Below the pieces are notes generated by a model that saw only the letters and a list, made by a program, of their open reading frames with translations, searched no databases and was not told the DNA's origin. The position numbers and the translations under genes were made by a program. Source: Oikopleura dioica (Eukaryota; Chordata; Appendicularia; Copelata; Oikopleuridae). Taken from it: DNA of 64,000 nt. Location: positions 11,850,501-11,914,500 of the forward strand of contig OU015568.1 of assembly GCA_907165135.1 (NCBI GenBank), given 5' to 3'. Shown here one piece after another: positions 13,601 through 25,600 of this stretch. Numbering within the stretch: the first letter of the stretch is position 1; every line of letters begins with the position of its first letter.

Positions 13601-16600
13601 AAATAAATTCCGCCGTATATAAGGGTTTCGAGGAAAGTCTGCCAAGAAAATAGTCATTTTTAGCGATTTCTGAGTTTTCAACGCCATTTTTACCGATTTT
13701 TTTTCTGGAAATTTAGAAATCGGCCTTCCATAGGCACGAGATAAGGGCCTAAACTTTTTATTAAAACAAAAAAAATCATAGGTCACTATGTTAGGATTGG
13801 GAGAAAAGTCTGCCAGAAAACCCCGATTCTTGATATCTACCTCCTTAAGGGTCTCCCCTCCACTATTTTCAAAAACGATCAAAATAAGCGTAAAATCCTA
13901 TGATTTCTCATTAGAAACATTGTTAAACTTATTCCAAGCTCGATAAACTTAAGGGTATCACTTCAAAAAGTCTCACCTTGCGATGATCTCCTTCTCCTTG
14001 ATCCACCTCTCGACCGTGTCCAAATGCCTCCTCAGCTTCGTGAGTTTGACGAGCTCGTCGATCTTATGGTTTCTGTCGCCAACAAGTGCCTTCAACTTGG
14101 CAAATTGCTTTTCCAGCGCCGAAAGCTGTTCGGTCGCCTGCGCCTCTTCAAGTTCCTTCCCACGCTTGACGAGCTCAACGATCGTCGATTCAAAATCGTT
14201 GACAGTTTGAGCGAGTCCAATGTGACGACGCATGAGAGCTTCTGGATCCGAGTCCTCCTTAATAAAGTCTCGTTCAACAAATGAGATCAATAAAAAACGA
14301 GCTTTCCAATGCAGAAAGATTTTTTAGAAGACCGGATCTTTTTGGTTAGGTACTGGCGGATTAGTGTAAGTACTGGCACTTCTGTTGACGCAAAAACATG
14401 TTATGCCCGACTCTTGAAGTTTCCATAGAGACTAGACACTTTGTTACTTGTTCTTTTCAAATTTTGCTTTAGACATGCTTGGAACTTGATTATTTATAGA
14501 GTTCATAGGACTTAACCTCTTTAGACTTTTTGAGCTTTAAAAATAAACATAAGAGTTGAACTAGTTGAAACTTTTCTCTTTTGCTAAATAGTACCTTGAG
14601 GGGCTGCTCAACGATCAATTCGCGCTCAGTAAGCCACTGCTCTGCGTTTTCGATGTCGAAAAGGAGGCTTAATATGATTTATTATGTGATCATATAATAT
14701 GATTATATCTACCGTTGCAGGGCCATATTGGCATCGAGCTTTTTCGACCGTTCATCCGTAGCTGCCCTCAACGCGTTCCACTTTTCTTCAAGCTCCTTAG
14801 ACAAGTCAGAGAGAATATCCTTCCAAGGGTTAGAGAGCATCTTATGCGCAATTTCTGATATTATGTCGATCGTGATTTTGGCGCGCGATTCTTTTCCCGT
14901 AAATTAGGATTTTCCGGTTTTGAATTTGACTCTTGGCTAATTTTGGAGCGTAGAGATTCGCGAAAATCATAATTATCTTGTGTCCCCTTAATTGACGTGA
15001 AATTTTTCTAAACGACTTTTTCTCAAATTTGAGATTTCGAAATTTTTGATTGGAAATTGCCTAATTCAAAGGAAACTAGGAATTTCATTATACTTGAATT
15101 TAACCCGATTTCCTTTTGCTCAGCAGTTGTTTCTGCCTTTTCAGACAATTTGGAAGCTTCATCCAAAAGCGATTTTACCCGTCCATCGTGAGAATCAATT
15201 TCTAGCAGCAGATTCTTAAATCATTAATTTAAAAATTGAACGATTTCAAAATGAGGAATGTACCTGATTGCGTTTCACGATTTTCTGGACCTGGTGGAGG
15301 CTCTCGCCGAACTCGGCACTTTGCGCAACCTGATTAAAGAATAACAAGAGTAAATTTCCAAATGATAGCAAAATCACGCGAAAAAGCCAAGATGACCCTG
15401 AGCATGGGAAAAGAGCGAAATTAGGGGTAGATTTAATCGAAATTTTTCGGTATGAATTTTTTGCTTGAGGGAAACTGGGACTGTCAGGGAAAATCAAAAT
15501 GGAAAACGCCCAATGCGGCAAGTCGACAAAAAAGACATTTATCCACATGCAGAGCGTAAGTCACTTTGAACTCTGACAGCGCTTTCTTTTAAGGGTAGGG
15601 CGCCTGTCTAATATTCATTTTTTTTCTTCCTAAAAGAAAACTACCCAACGTACAGATGTTGTAATTATATAAGAAGAGGCCTTTCAAAAAATTACAGATA
15701 ACAATTGGGTTAGCGGTATTTTCTGAAATATCTGACTGTTATAGTTGTATGTCGGTCGGGTCAACCATTGTGGTCGCGATAGGGGAAACCGCTGAGTAGC
15801 TTACACGTTTCGTTCTAACTTCTAGCGCGCCTCTTTTTATTCTTTCCTGAGTTCTTTCGTCGCACCAGATGATTTCGTCTTGCAGATTTCTTCTGAGCTG
15901 ATGGAAGGTCTTTGCTGTTTGGATTCGCTCTCGTCTGTCAGCAAGTGGCTCGGCGAGGAGATTGATGCGCTCGGAGATCTGGTCGATCTTTTCTTGCATT
16001 CCAGAGCCAGCATCAGCCTAGAACGATACCATGAAAAGAGAATAACGTGCCGAATTCTTGTTAAAAATAGTTAAATTGTATGCTATGCATATCAGTATAC
16101 AAGGAGGAGTTTGTCTATATACACTATGTACACAGTTTTTTTTTCTTGAACGATTAGCTCGTTCAATGTCCTACCCGTCAACTACTAATTGTCTTTGTTT
16201 TACAAGTATTATCTATTTGAAATCCAAACATTTATGACAATGTTCGCAGAAGTTCATAAATCAAGTTGCTAAAGCAGCACTTGAACAAGCCATAATCTTT
16301 CGAAATTGTTGTTTTCTGAAAGTTTCTCACCTTGATGTCATTGAGCTCCTGCCTCCTGTTGTCGAGTTGATCCTCTAGGCGTTGCTGGTCCAGGAGTAAT
16401 CTGTTACAGGAAGCGAGATCTTTGGGGTCTTCCATTTCCACCGACTTCTCCAATTTCGACTCGACTTCATTCACGAACCTAAGACAAAAATTACTTTTTG
16501 ATCGTTTTTGACTTCCTTCTTCTTTTTCCGACTGTACAAAGTTTGAAATCGATACTCATAATCGAAACATATTTGAAGTTTTAATACAGGTTATTTTACC

Positions 16601-19600
16601 CCTAAGACGAATTTTATTTTTCAGTGGTAACTCAAGGGCTTTATCAAATGGGCCATTTGAAATGGCGAAATGGGGTGTTAAAAGTTCGAAAGTGACTTGT
16701 TTTGGCTCAGTTCATGGGAGCCCATTTTGTTGCTTGGTCTAGGTGAACGGAAATCCGACCGCGAGGTGCGGTAGATAGTCAATTTGGGAAATATCCACTG
16801 TTCAATCTTAATCTGCGCTGTTTACCATGTTCCACGAGCTTATGCATGGCAACACCGCAGATTTGTCGATGCCAGACGAGCAACTCAAGCAATTTGAGAT
16901 TTTCTCTTGATGGAAAATAGGCAGACGAGTTTACGAAAATCTTGAGTGAACCTGATTAAATTTAGACGGCAAGTTGTGGTCGGTAGCTAATAGTATCTAA
17001 TCTACGTCTTGTTTACCACACTGAAAGGACTACTAATGGTACTCGTACTTGTATGTACTATACGACAAGTTTTCTTCTCTATTATCTGGATGGAACATCA
17101 ACTGGCCTAATTTGAAGTTACTTTAGAACGAGAAGAATCATCAACCAGTTCGTAGCGCGGAGGATCCTTTCAAATTACGGCAATATTTACGCATAAGGGC
17201 AGGTGCTTCTCGTTAGAAATCAAGATTCTTACCGTTCAAGGTCGGCAGCAGACTTTTCTAAAATTTCGTTCTTGTGCTCTTCGAAGAGCTCTTTTTCTTT
17301 CTCGTTGGATTGATCGTCGACTTGAGACCATTCTAGCGTCAGAGCGTCGAGGACTTCGTCGATTGATTTGCGCCGGGAGGGGTATTGCTCTTTCAAATCA
17401 CTAGGAAAATATTATAAATGGGGTTTTTCGTATTTTTTGTTTTAAAAATTACGAGCATAAAATTTGGATAAAAAACGCTTTCTTGCGTGATGTTTTGATT
17501 AAAGATTAAGAGACGACTAAGTTTTTCTTTCATAAGCAACCTCAAAAGGGATTATTTACGAGGAAAGATAAATATGTATATTCAGGGCGTCAAAATCCGT
17601 AAACGGCCCTCTTTTCATGAAAACTCGGATGGGGGCGCTCTGGATACTTACTTGCCACGTACACGCAGTTGATCCAAACGATTTTGATTAGCCGCAAGCT
17701 CGGCGGAAAGAGCACGCGTCTGTTTTTGGTACTCACTTACTATTTACAATTGAATGGAAAAAATGAGTTTCCTGGAGTAATTTTTCAAATTGTTTCTAAC
17801 AAAAACTAAACGGATATAAATTTTTTTTGTTTTTTTTTCTTTCAAATATCAATTCATGCTTTGGCCTTTCGGTCAACCTAGAAAAAAAAGTTCAGACAGA
17901 TTGATCCAATAACCAGCTCAAATTTTCTGACACTTCATTTTTGACAACGTTGCCCTAAATGTGAAAGTTGCACCAATCCCTTTTGCCACTCGTCGTGGTG
18001 TGATGCCGTGCTATCCAAATCGAGTTTCTTTTCCTTTATCCAGTCAGACGCCTCGGTAGCGTCGCGCAAGAAGGATGACACATCGTGACATTCTCGCAGT
18101 TCGGCCTCGACTTTTTCGCTTTGCTCGACCAACTTGTCGTATTGGCTTTCTAGCTTCTCGACTCGCCTCTTGACATCTTCTTTATCGGCGAAATCGTCCG
18201 ACGCGTTTTTGATCGTTTCAACACGCTCTTTTGTCCCAGCTAAGACTTTCTGGTTCTCTTGATGTTTGGCGATAGCCTCTTCGGCCTCGACGGGATCTTC
18301 CGGAAGATTGACGCTCTGCAACTGCACTTCGTGATTAGCCAGAAGCTGCTCGACCACGGCGCAGTCAGAATTGAATTTGAGCTCTTGGAGCTCGTCTTTC
18401 AACGCTGCTTCGCGGCTCTGTGACAATGCTTGGAGCTTAGACCAGCTATCGTCCATTTGATCGAGTTGTTCGGTCAGAAATACGGACTCTGCCTGTTCAA
18501 GCTGTTTGACTCCCTCGGACTAGAAAAGAACGTAACTTTTTAGTTCGTGAAATTATGATAAGCCCCAGTCATTCCCTCTTTAATAAGCTGATAACTTATC
18601 AGTGATAAGGCACAATACTACTAAAATACCGGTAAAGCGCGTGCTCTATCAGTTCTGCATCTCTACCTTGAGGTTTTCGTAGCGTGGCTTGGCGGCCTCA
18701 ATTTCCTCTTGCAAGAGTTCATGCTGCGCAAGTAGTCGTTCTGCGTCCGCTAGCGAGCTTACACAGCGGTCGCCAATTCATTCGGCTACCATTTAATGCC
18801 AAGGTTGAACACGAGGCAATTTTGGAATACTACACGTTCAAATTTACAAATATATTTTGAGCTTTGATAAATTCGAATCAACGACCGGTTCCTGGCATGT
18901 CCTTCAGAAGCAATCGCGGATGTCGTTTTCTCAAGCCATTGCTAAAATAGTTGGTTATTGAATGAAGGTTCAGAAGATTGATAATTGTCTGGCAGACAGT
19001 ATAATCTGAAACTGCTAAAGTGAAAATATAATCAATGTTTATTGTGAAAAGCGAAAATCATGGAAGAGCGAAGCGACAAACTCGATAAGCGGTGTGGCCT
19101 TCAGAACCGCGATCTTCACTCGATCTTATGGTTTTGAGGTTGGAGCATCAGAAAGGTCCATCACCGACCCAGACAAAATAAAAAAAGCGCGTGAAAACTT
19201 TCCTTGCGAATTTCGCAGAGCTAGAATCAAAAACTGTTTCTTACGAGGTCATCGTTAAATAGCGCCATGGCTACTGGAAGAGTATGGCTTTCAAGCGGCT
19301 CTTCTTCTTCCTGAGAGAAAATTTTGAAAAGAGTAGGAAAGGGGTGAGCATCAAGCCTGGTTAGCTCAGTCGGTAGAGCGTTGGACTCTTAATCCAACGG
19401 TCGCGGGTTCGAGCCCCGCATTAGGCTTACTTTTGGTACTTTTCTTACAGTATTGATACAGTAAAAGTACCAAAAGTAAGCCTAATGCGGGGCTCGAACC
19501 CGCGACCGTTGGATTAAGAGTCCAACGCTCTACCGACTGAGCTAACCAGGCTTGTACTCAACTCTGATTTTTATAAAATTATAGGGCCCATATTTTCAAT

Positions 19601-22600
19601 CACATGATCCAACCCAAAAATTCTGCAATAAATGAAATTAGAATGGAAAAACTCAAGGTCAAAAAGTCTCAAAAATTATTCTGTTCATTCAAGCAGAATC
19701 TGTCGATGCGTGTAAGCTTTGATTTTTTGGTGGTGAAGTTCACTTGTCGGAAGAAAATTGCTGAAATAAAAAGGGACGGGGCAGAACGAGACGCTTCCGC
19801 CTTTGACTAAGTTAGTTTCAAACTTTCTTCTTTAGACTCTTTTAATTTAGAAATGTCATATTTCATTTCATCATCAGGTAGGTAATTTAGAGGGGAAACA
19901 TGTGCGTCCTTAAGTTAAGTTGAGTATCTGTTAGTATCAAACGTGACGCAATTTCTAATTTCTGCGTAATTTGCTAAGGAGCCGACTATGTAACATAATT
20001 ATTGCTCTTTTTTCCCACTCAAGAGCGTATCTATGAATGTATGAAACGAAACGTGAGTTTATTAAACAGCTGAGTTGTCGATAAAAAGAACCGACATCAA
20101 CCCCCCTGGTGAGGTTGTTCACTGTGAGTTTAGAAAATGAATCCATCCCTGTGTTAACTAGAACTTGATAAATTTAATCGCTTGTAAAAGTAGAAGGTAA
20201 GGTGTTGCGAGTTTCCCGAGCCCAGCTGGGGTGTTTTTTAATTTATGATTAATGTAGTGGCGTAAGACATTAGATACACGTTCGTTCCTGCACCGTGAAT
20301 TGATAGGACATGATTTATTAGAGTACTTGTAGTACTTGGCAATTTCACGCTTCTAACAGCCCGCGGCAGTCGGAGAGAAACAGTAAGGTCAGCTCAGCCA
20401 GTTTGTATTTTCATTTTGGCTAGCTTAGGCCTATGATAGCGAAAGCGGCCGCCTTAACAAAACCAGCGAAAAAATCTTGCGGGAATTAACTGCCGTCCTC
20501 AAAGCACGGTCCTCCATTTTCAACGTGCTTCACATTTTTCGAACTTGTTTTGATTGACGCACGCAAATTTAAGCGAAAATTTTGGAAAATACAAGACTCA
20601 TTCGAACTTTGATCTTTAAAACTTGAGATTAAGTAGGATTAGCTTACAGAGTTTACAGTGAAAATTAACCCGCTAAAGTCGCTAAAGACATTTTTTGACC
20701 TCGGGTCTGAGTTATCTTTTTGTCAATAAGTAGCTCTAACCTGAAACTCCGCGACATCTCTCATAAAAGTCTGAACATGTCCTGCTTGACCAAGTTTTTC
20801 CTCTCTTCGTTTGACAGCATCGTTGAGTTCGTCAAATTTCTGCTTCACCTGCTGTAGCCGTTCGCTTGTTTCTTCAGCATCCTCGGGGTAGTTGTCCGCG
20901 ATGTTTTGCTGCTGGGCTTTGAGATAAGCGATGGTTGTTCCGACGGCGGCTACTTCGCGCTCCATTGTCGCCAGTTTGCGTTGTAGTTGAAGTACGCCAG
21001 CGAGGGTGTCTCCGGTATCCTGTCAAGCAGTTTTGCGATGCTTAGTTTTACGGTTTAGAAACTCGCTTGTGTTTGGGTTACTTTCGACGAAAGAAATTCT
21101 GATTTATTGCTAAGCTGTCAACTTGAAAGTTGTTTTGAAATTGACCATGTTCAATCTGAGATTAATGGTAATTTTCCATGTTAGATGAAATAGTATTTGG
21201 TCAGCATAGATTCAGCTCAACTGAATCACTAATAAATCACGTTAGATATTTATTTACATCTTTGCTTTCGGCCACACGACACCATCAAACACATGTTCAT
21301 AACGGTTAAAGCTGAGGCCGGGCTCAAGTTTATGCAAAATTGAACCCAGTCCGGGGCCGTGTAAATTCTCCGATGTCAAATGATCGACATATTTTATTAC
21401 GTGCCAGGCTTCGCAAAAATGATTATCTGGACTGCTGATGAGATAACTTAGTCGCGACGTTTCATTTCGCGGATTTTGTGATTAGCTCTTTTTTCCGGGG
21501 AAGTATAATGCTTTGCAAAACCTTCCTTGGTGTTTTCGATGATTTGAGCTTTCTCCCCGATTCGCATTTCCGTCTGCGCAACATCCAGGTAGAACTTCTG
21601 AAGCGTCTCACCGTGAACAAATTCATCATCCTTCGCTTTCAGAGCGTCCTGCAGCGCCTTCCAGGCCTCTTTGACTCGACCTACAGCGCCGTCGAGCAAT
21701 TCTGGCGGAGCATCGGATCCTCCTTGATTGAGCTCATCTCCTCGGGAAGCGAGTTGATCGACGACTTGCGCGCGCTTGTCAACGTCTTCTCGGATACCGT
21801 CGAATCGCGTTTTGATAACGGAAATTTCCTCGAGATCATCTGGAACACTCAAGTTCTCAAGAAGCGTTGCTTTTTCGTGGCACCACTGGACCTCTTCTTC
21901 GCATTCGTTCAAGAAATCATACGCGTCAGAAATCTTGTCAAGATACACGAGCTTCTCATCAACAGTATCGACAAGTGCAGAATGTTCATTGATGCTAGAA
22001 CTGACATCAGCTTCTTCGAAGTTCTCCGCTTCGGCTTGCAACTCATCAAGTGGCTTTTTAATGTCAACGAGTTGATCCTTGATTGCTTTCATCGCCTTGA
22101 TCTGTCGTTGAACTTCTGCATCGTCAGTTGGTTTGGTAGAATGCTCGATTCGCGACTTGATCTCGCCAAGAAGCGCAACGAACTCTGCATGTTTCTGCTG
22201 ATGCTGAAGTCGCTCCCGCTCTTTTTCGAGAACTTCCGCCCGAGCGCTCATCATTTCGCTCAGCTCGCTCCATTTCTGCTCGATCTCCGTGTGCTGCTCG
22301 GCTTTTCGGGCCCGCTCGGCCAAAAGAGCCAGTTTCGTCTTTCGCACAGAAACCTCGCCTTGTTCAAGTTGATGCGCCGCGAGCGCGCGTTGAACCTCAG
22401 TAAGATCCTCGGGCTTATCTTCGCAGATCCTGAAGAGGGTGTTAAAAGGACTGATAAGTAGAGAAAATGATAAAAGATGAGCCTAATGCGGGGCTCGAAC
22501 CCGCGACCGTTGGATTAAGAGTCCAACGCTCTACCGACTGAGCTAACCAGGCCCGAAGACTGCCCATGATTCTAGTTTTATAAAATTAGCTTTTTTTGAA

Positions 22601-25600
22601 TTTGATTGGCTGCAAAGAAAGCGCCACCCCATGATTTTTTTTCGAAAAGAAAGAAGTTACTTTCGATCGAACTTTTTTATTGAGAGAAACTAAAAACTTC
22701 GCGTGACAATGTCTCCACGAAAAGGGCTTTTTTAAAGTCGCTCTCTTACCTTTTGAGAAGCTCGAGCTTAGTAATAATCCACTGGTCCATTTCACTGAGA
22801 TCCTGTTGGAGTTCATGGAGCGTTTGCTTAGCTTTGAGCGTCTCGCTCTTTGCTCTCGCCAGTTCGATGAGCTCATCGTATTCGGCCTTGAGTTGCTCGA
22901 CTTTAGGGCGAAGATCGGCGGCTTCTTTCGGGGTGTAGCTCTCCTCGTCCTCCTAAAAGCGGGTCACGTCAGGGGCAAGCTCAAAGGCGAACAAATCAAT
23001 TAGACACAGAACTTGAGCGTTATTCATTTCAGCGGAAAATCCCGTGTGAAGATTACCGATTGAGAAAGAAGTACAGGCCAAGTTCTGGCCTTGATAAATG
23101 AGATTATGGATAGGCCTCGCTAAGTTTTCGTTAATGAGAGAATAGTGGTTTATTTCTTGTGAACTTTTTGCAAAGTTTAACCCTTGACACACGGTAGAAC
23201 AAAAATAAGTGTGTATGTTTTTTTGTAGGCAATTAGCGCGCAGTCGTTGTCCTCGTGAATATATTCCTGTCAGAAACATTGCAACCTATCGGAATGCACG
23301 TTTCTGAAGTAGACTCCGAGTTGACTGACTAGAAGAGATTTTTTTAACTACGCCGTGTGTGTTCAACAACCACTAATTCTCACACATGTCGGGCGAAATC
23401 GCACACATCTGGATTAGGGCACATCGGCCAGAAATTGCCACTGCGAAAAGAGGGATTAACTTGAACTTGACTAACTACTATTTTGATACATCCACACAAC
23501 TTGGGTCAGTTCTTAAAAATTGGATGATGATTTACCTCGAGATAGCCGACAGCTTCGAGCGTGCATTTCTCTTTCCTACAGCCCAACATCTCAATGTCCT
23601 TTTCAAGAAGTGCGTGCCTTGAAATAGCCTCTGGGCACCAGGATTGATAATAATTCTTATCAGTCTCTTAAGTTTCTTTTGTGCTCTTAGTTAAAAGATC
23701 TGTTAAATCATTGTTGTCTCGTAGAAGAATTTCTCTCCACGGCTACTAATGATAATGAAATTAACCTTCTCCCACCGATCTTAACCCATCGCCGCGCGGA
23801 AGGGAAGGAAAGGTTAATGGAGTGTTCTAAAGCCCCAGGTGGTGAACGGACCGAAGCGCGTTTCCGAAATGTTGACAGAAGCTCTTTGTGCAAAAGTTAT
23901 ACGAGATGATACTGGAGAACATCATGATGACCAAGCAAACATTTAATACTGAGACGTATCTTATTTATCTCGAGGTATTGATTTTTTGGACAAAATAAAG
24001 GCATATGCCCTTATTACAGACAGAGAGAGCTCTTTGAGTGATTGTATAAAAGACAAAAACTGATATAAAAGAGATCATAGAAAATCAATTTTCATAATGG
24101 GACTCGAAGAAAAAATGCAATTTGAAAAAATGATCAAAATTTATAATCATATTCCAGCATTTAAAAAATATAAAAAGCGAATGTTAAATTTTTCTAGTTT
24201 GCATTATTTCTATTCTGTAATCGTCCGAGAACGTGGCCGGGGGAGTCCTCTCCGGTGTAAGAAGCTGCGTACCCTAATCATTGACACACAAACGCAAACA
24301 GCCACAAATTCAAGCGACTAAACTTGACAAGCATCTGCGACAAAGAAACAGAAACTGTTTGCCCCTGTATTCTCACGTGATCGTTTATGCCAAGTGGCGA
24401 GAGCTGCGAAAGAGCACTTGAAAAACAATAATTTCAACCCCGCGGTCCTTCAAGTAGAGCAGAATCCACGTGGTCGGAGAGGATTGATTTTGTCTCGCCA
24501 ATTGCATCTGAAATGAGAAGGATCGTCTGTAGGATTCGTTGGAGCTCCAAAATTCGATTGAGCCTGTGTCGTCTTGCAGCGAGATCGGTCTGTAATGTTT
24601 TCCACAAGTGGGTGATTTCTTCTTTTCTGAAACAAGTGGATTATCGCCGGGAAGGTACAAGTACTCATAAGGCCAAGCCAAAGTGGATCCGATTGTGGCT
24701 GCACGGCAGCAGCCAAAACGCCGGAAACACTCGCACCACGAGTGATGGCGAAATTCATTTCTACTCTTTTTTTATTAGACCTCAGATTAATGTGGTTAAT
24801 GGTAATGACACGCTTCATAGTTTCAAGATGCCGATATATTTATTTTTGAAAATAAACGGAAGCACCTATATTTAGACTTTTTTCTTAAAAACTGTTAAGA
24901 GTTCTGCACAAAAACGAGTCTGTTAAAAACACTAGTCGGACACGTGTCTAATCTCCCTTTGCCGAAAATAGCCCACCGCAATTAGCCTAACCAAATCTTT
25001 CAAAAAGAAAATCAAAACGGCTTTTCCGAAAATTCTTTCTAAGCAACAGTGAAGCAGTGAAGTAATTATTCGCCATGTGGTGGGCAAAAAGGACAATTTC
25101 GAAAGTATCTAGCGAGGGAAATTTCCGACTTATCTTTTTGGGTATCGCTTTGGGTTTTCTGTTTTGAATTTTATATTCGACGGAAGACCTTAGCGGGATC
25201 TGCAAAGCCGGCTATTTAGGGGGAAAAGAGCTCACTTATTCTATCTTGATTGAGGTTTTTGACTTGGAAATGAACAAAATGGCGAATTCTGTAAATTAAT
25301 TGATAATTCAAAATAAAAAGCGGAAACATTAATCGCCCAGCTTTATTAAATAACCAATTGAGATGCTGATCAAAAGTAGCTCAATCGAGTTAACCGACTT
25401 TATTGACTTTTGCAAAATTGAATCCCGTCCGATTAAAAATAAATCCGGCTTTTCCGTTTTAGAAAAATACCAAAAAATATCGAGACAGGAGCAAATTTAG
25501 CGACCGCAATTTCTACGGACGTGGCCTGCTTTTTTTCTTGAATCATGTTTTTCTTCCAACTTGGGATTAGAATGATTCTGGTTTGATGAGGAAGGATGAC

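Larger units (their letters stand above)
19352..19554. repeat. Palindrome made of two inverted tRNA-Lys genes
   Basis: Arms 19352-19443 and 19463-19554 are reverse complements over 92 bp, covering both tRNA genes plus their 3' trailers (TTACTTTTGGTACTTTT), with a 19-bp spacer. The arms look identical, implying a recent inverted duplication or active conversion. Confidence 0.9.

Noticed and set aside
21478..22461. A 327-codon open frame on the plus strand
   Set aside because: It is antisense to the large spectrin-repeat exon (21526-22429), whose biased codon use keeps the opposite frame open.
24385..24875. Overlapping open frames of about 100-120 codons on both strands
   Set aside because: The true coding frame here is the third one, a spectrin exon ([20 protein letters not shown]); the others are shadows.
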